Translations under genes and position numbers: made by a program
Part shown: positions 5,912 through 7,442 of the stretch, piece by piece
Layout of the letters: each line of letters begins with the position of its first letter
Position numbering within the stretch: the stretch's first letter is position 1
The notes under the pieces: model-generated
The model's database searches: none
Seen by the model: the letters and a program-made list of their open reading frames with translations, nothing else
Told to the model about the DNA's origin: nothing
Origin: Oscillibacter sp.
Lineage (GTDB): Bacteria; Bacillota; Clostridia; Oscillospirales; Oscillospiraceae
Direction of reading: 5' to 3'
Length of the DNA: 7,442 nt
NCBI GenBank assembly: GCA_022796315.1
Contig: JAAWIL010000100.1
Coordinates: forward strand, 1-7,442

Positions 5912-6161
5912 GATGCAGGTACACTTCCTCCACCCCGTCACCGGGGCGCCTCTGACCCTCTCCCTGCCCGGGGACACCCCCTTTTCCGCCCTGACGCCGC
6001 TGCTCTGCGGCCGGGGCTTCCTGGCCGTCCAGAAGCCCGGCTATGCCTACCTCTATCAGGAGCATCTGTGCGGCATGAATCACACCTTGGCGGACTATGT
6101 CCCCGCAGGGGCCCGGGAGATCTCCCTGGAGATTTTCCCGTTCCCGCAGGTTCTGGTATAA
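5904..6161 (+). CDS. Small ubiquitin-like (beta-grasp) protein of unknown function
   Basis: This 85-residue soluble protein has no signal peptide or membrane segment. By eye it follows the ubiquitin fold: strand MQVHFLHP (4-11), TG turn (13-14), strand LTLSLPGD (17-24), then a short helix-like part (25-35). Strand LAVQKPGYAYLY (40-51), a TLADY motif (61-65) and a last strand REISLEIF (71-78) follow. Ubiquitin has TLSDY at the equivalent place, and YukD/EsaB proteins have a related segment. The C-terminus is VLV, not a di-glycine, so conjugation or sulfur transfer as in ThiS/MoaD is unlikely. The ATG at 5904 lies inside the end of iorB with GGGGGCGG just upstream. Being coupled to iorB and placed 12 bases before an FrhB-like gene, it may dock or assemble these redox proteins. 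No function is known to me. The gene is secure; the fold is inference. Confidence 0.75.
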   Translation: MAEMQVHFLHPVTGAPLTLSLPGDTPFSALTPLLCGRGFLAVQKPGYAYLYQEHLCGMNHTLADYVPAGAREISLEIFPFPQVLV

Positions 6162-6173
6162 GGAGGGGAAGCT

Positions 6174-7280
6174 ATGCTCAGTACGATTGCGTTGGATACC
6201 CAGGTCATCCGCCCCGGTCTCTGCACCGGCTGCGGGGCCTGCCAGGGGATGTGCCCCTATTGGGATTCCGCGGAGGGAAGAACCTTCTGCTACTTTGACT
6301 GCGAGCGAAAGGACGGCCGCTGCCAGCGGTTCTGTCCCCGGATGCCCACGGATCTGGACGCCCTGCGGCGGTCCTGCTTCCCCGGCGAGACGATCCTGCC
6401 GGAGCTGGGCCCCTTCCGGGGGCTGTACCTGACCCGGGCCGCCGATCCCTCCCTCCGGGCTAAGGCCCAGCACGGCGGCACCGTAACCGCCCTGGTGGAG
6501 CTGGCCCTGAGAGAGGGCCTTCTGGACGCGGCGGTGCTGACCCGCTCCCAGGGCGGACTGGAGCCGGAGGGCGTCCTGGCCGCCACGCCGGAGGAGGTCC
6601 GCGCCTGCGGCGGCAGCAGCTTCCAGATTCCGCCCACTCTGGCGGTGCTGAACCGGGCCCTTCAGGAGGGGACCTACCGCCGCATCGGCGTGGTGGGCAC
6701 CCCCTGCAAGACCCTGGCCGTTTACAAGATGATGGCGAACCCCCTGCCGGACTACGACCACCACACGGAGCGCATCGGCATGGTCTTCGGCCTCTTCTGC
6801 GGCTGGGGCCTGGACTGGGAGGGCCTGCGGGACCTGACGGCCAGGCACGCCCAGGGCGTCGCCCATATGGACATCCCCCCCAGCAAGTACCACTCCCTGG
6901 AACTGCGGCAGGAGCGCGGGGAGACCGTCTCCGTCAGTCTGGACGAGGTCACCTCCCTGGTCCGCTCCGGCTGCCGCTACTGCACGGATATGACGGCGGA
7001 GTTCTCCGACCTCTCCATCGGCGGCGCCCGCAGTGCCGCCGGCTGGGACGAGGACAAGCACTGGAACCAGCTGATCGTCCGCACGGAAAAAGGCCAGAAG
7101 CTTTTGGACCTGGCCCGGGAGAAAGGCGTCCTGGAGTGCAGGGAGGTCCCGGAGACGGGCCTGGATAAGCTGAAGGGCGCGTCCTTGGGGAAAAAGCGCA
7201 CCGGGGCAAAGCACCTGAGGGAGCGCACCGGGGACTTGGGCTATTTGGAGCCCAGCGCGGCGCTGTTTGAAGGGCTGTAA
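6174..7280 (+). CDS. FrhB/FdhB-type iron-sulfur flavoprotein
   Basis: This 368-residue cytoplasmic protein belongs to the coenzyme F420 hydrogenase/dehydrogenase beta-subunit family. Members bind FAD and 4Fe-4S clusters and pass electrons between ferredoxin-like donors and a flavin or F420-type acceptor. An N-terminal cluster motif CTGCGACQGMCP (Cys17, 20, 23, 27) is followed by a second cysteine group (39, 43, 50, 54-CP). The central part has VVGTPCKTLAVYK (Cys178) and FGLFCGWG (Cys209). The C-terminal domain has CRYCTDMTAEFSDLSIGG (Cys267, Cys270), a family hallmark. The start is clear: AAGGAGG overlaps the previous stop codon, 7 bases before ATG. As last gene before the terminator, it is probably an electron partner for IorAB. 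No F420-synthesis or polysaccharide genes are in this window, so the acceptor is unknown. Family is confident, role is inferred. Confidence 0.85.
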   Translation: MLSTIALDTQVIRPGLCTGCGACQGMCPYWDSAEGRTFCYFDCERKDGRCQRFCPRMPTDLDALRRSCFPGETILPELGPFRGLYLTRAADPSLRAKAQHGGTVTALVELALREGLLDAAVLTRSQGGLEPEGVLAATPEEVRACGGSSFQIPPTLAVLNRALQEGTYRRIGVVGTPCKTLAVYKMMANPLPDYDHHTERIGMVFGLFCGWGLDWEGLRDLTARHAQGVAHMDIPPSKYHSLELRQERGETVSVSLDEVTSLVRSGCRYCTDMTAEFSDLSIGGARSAAGWDEDKHWNQLIVRTEKGQKLLDLAREKGVLECREVPETGLDKLKGASLGKKRTGAKHLRERTGDLGYLEPSAALFEGL

Positions 7281-7294
7281 ACGACCATAAAGAG

Positions 7295-7328
7295 ACAGGA
7301 CCAGGCAAACGCCTGGTCCTGTTTTTTT
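7295..7328 (+). terminator. Intrinsic terminator of the ior operon
   Basis: A perfect 12-base stem, ACAGGACCAGGC (7295-7306) with GCCTGGTCCTGT (7311-7322), encloses an AAAC loop and runs into seven T residues (7322-7328). It lies 15 bases after the stop of the FrhB-like gene, which marks the end of the transcription unit. Confidence 0.95.
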
Positions 7329-7348
7329 CCGCCGCCGGGCCGGTTCTC

Positions 7349-7442
7349 AGAGCCTGTTTAATATCTCGACGTGTATGGATTGGCGAGTGGATTTTTTGCC
7401 CTGCAAGGCAAAAATCCGCAGGCATCCTGACGGATGGCAAGG
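7349..7442 (-). repeat. Dispersed repeat, right copy (runs off the window)
   Basis: It starts at AGAGCCTGTTTAATATC and, on the minus strand, ends its visible part with the blocks listed for the left copy: CCGTCAGGAT, CCTGCGG, CCTTGC, GGCAAAAA, GCCAATC and GTC. Internal inverted pieces (TTTTTTGCCCTGCAAGGCAAAAA, interrupted) make a hairpin around 7393-7413. The two copies bracket the whole window in inverted orientation. The element probably continues beyond 7442. Confidence 0.6.

Noticed and set aside
5904..6161. Reading the small ORF as a ThiS/MoaD sulfur carrier or ubiquitin-type conjugated modifier
   Set aside because: The C-terminus is PQVLV with no di-glycine, and no E1-like or JAMM-type gene is nearby.

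Overview
The window looks like chromosomal DNA from a GC-rich, endospore-forming gut Clostridium relative, most plausibly an Oscillospiraceae/Flavonifractor-type lineage. This is inferred from three things: strongly GC-biased third codon positions, a clear SpoVAC spore-membrane protein, and intergenic DNA full of small GC-rich palindromic repeats. No rRNA or marker gene is present, so the genus is a guess.

Left part (1-1393). The window opens inside a dispersed repeat of about 85 bases that abuts and apparently truncates a minus-strand leucine-rich-repeat-like gene (85-396). That gene still has a very good promoter (435-463). A gene-free stretch of about 485 bases (464-949) holds at least four palindromic mini-repeats and a double hairpin. 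A minus-strand spoVAC (950-1393) follows, without the spoVAD/spoVAE partners that usually come after it.

Middle (1394-3398). A divergent promoter (1486-1514) and a structured leader precede hemW (1631-2845), a radical-SAM heme chaperone. The gap 2846-3398 carries an AT-rich minus-strand gene remnant, more palindromic repeats, a long hairpin and a strong extended -10 promoter (3291-3318).

Right part (3399-7328). Four tightly packed genes form one apparent operon ending in a perfect intrinsic terminator. They are iorA and iorB (indolepyruvate:ferredoxin oxidoreductase), an 85-residue protein that reads like a ubiquitin-fold (beta-grasp) domain, and an FrhB/FdhB-type iron-sulfur flavoprotein. 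IorAB should oxidatively decarboxylate aromatic 2-oxo acids to aryl-acetyl-CoA and reduce ferredoxin. The FrhB-like protein is a plausible electron partner, and the small protein may be a docking or assembly factor. This four-gene unit, above all the ubiquitin-like member, is the best candidate for an undescribed system here. After the terminator, the window ends inside an inverted copy of the repeat with which it began.
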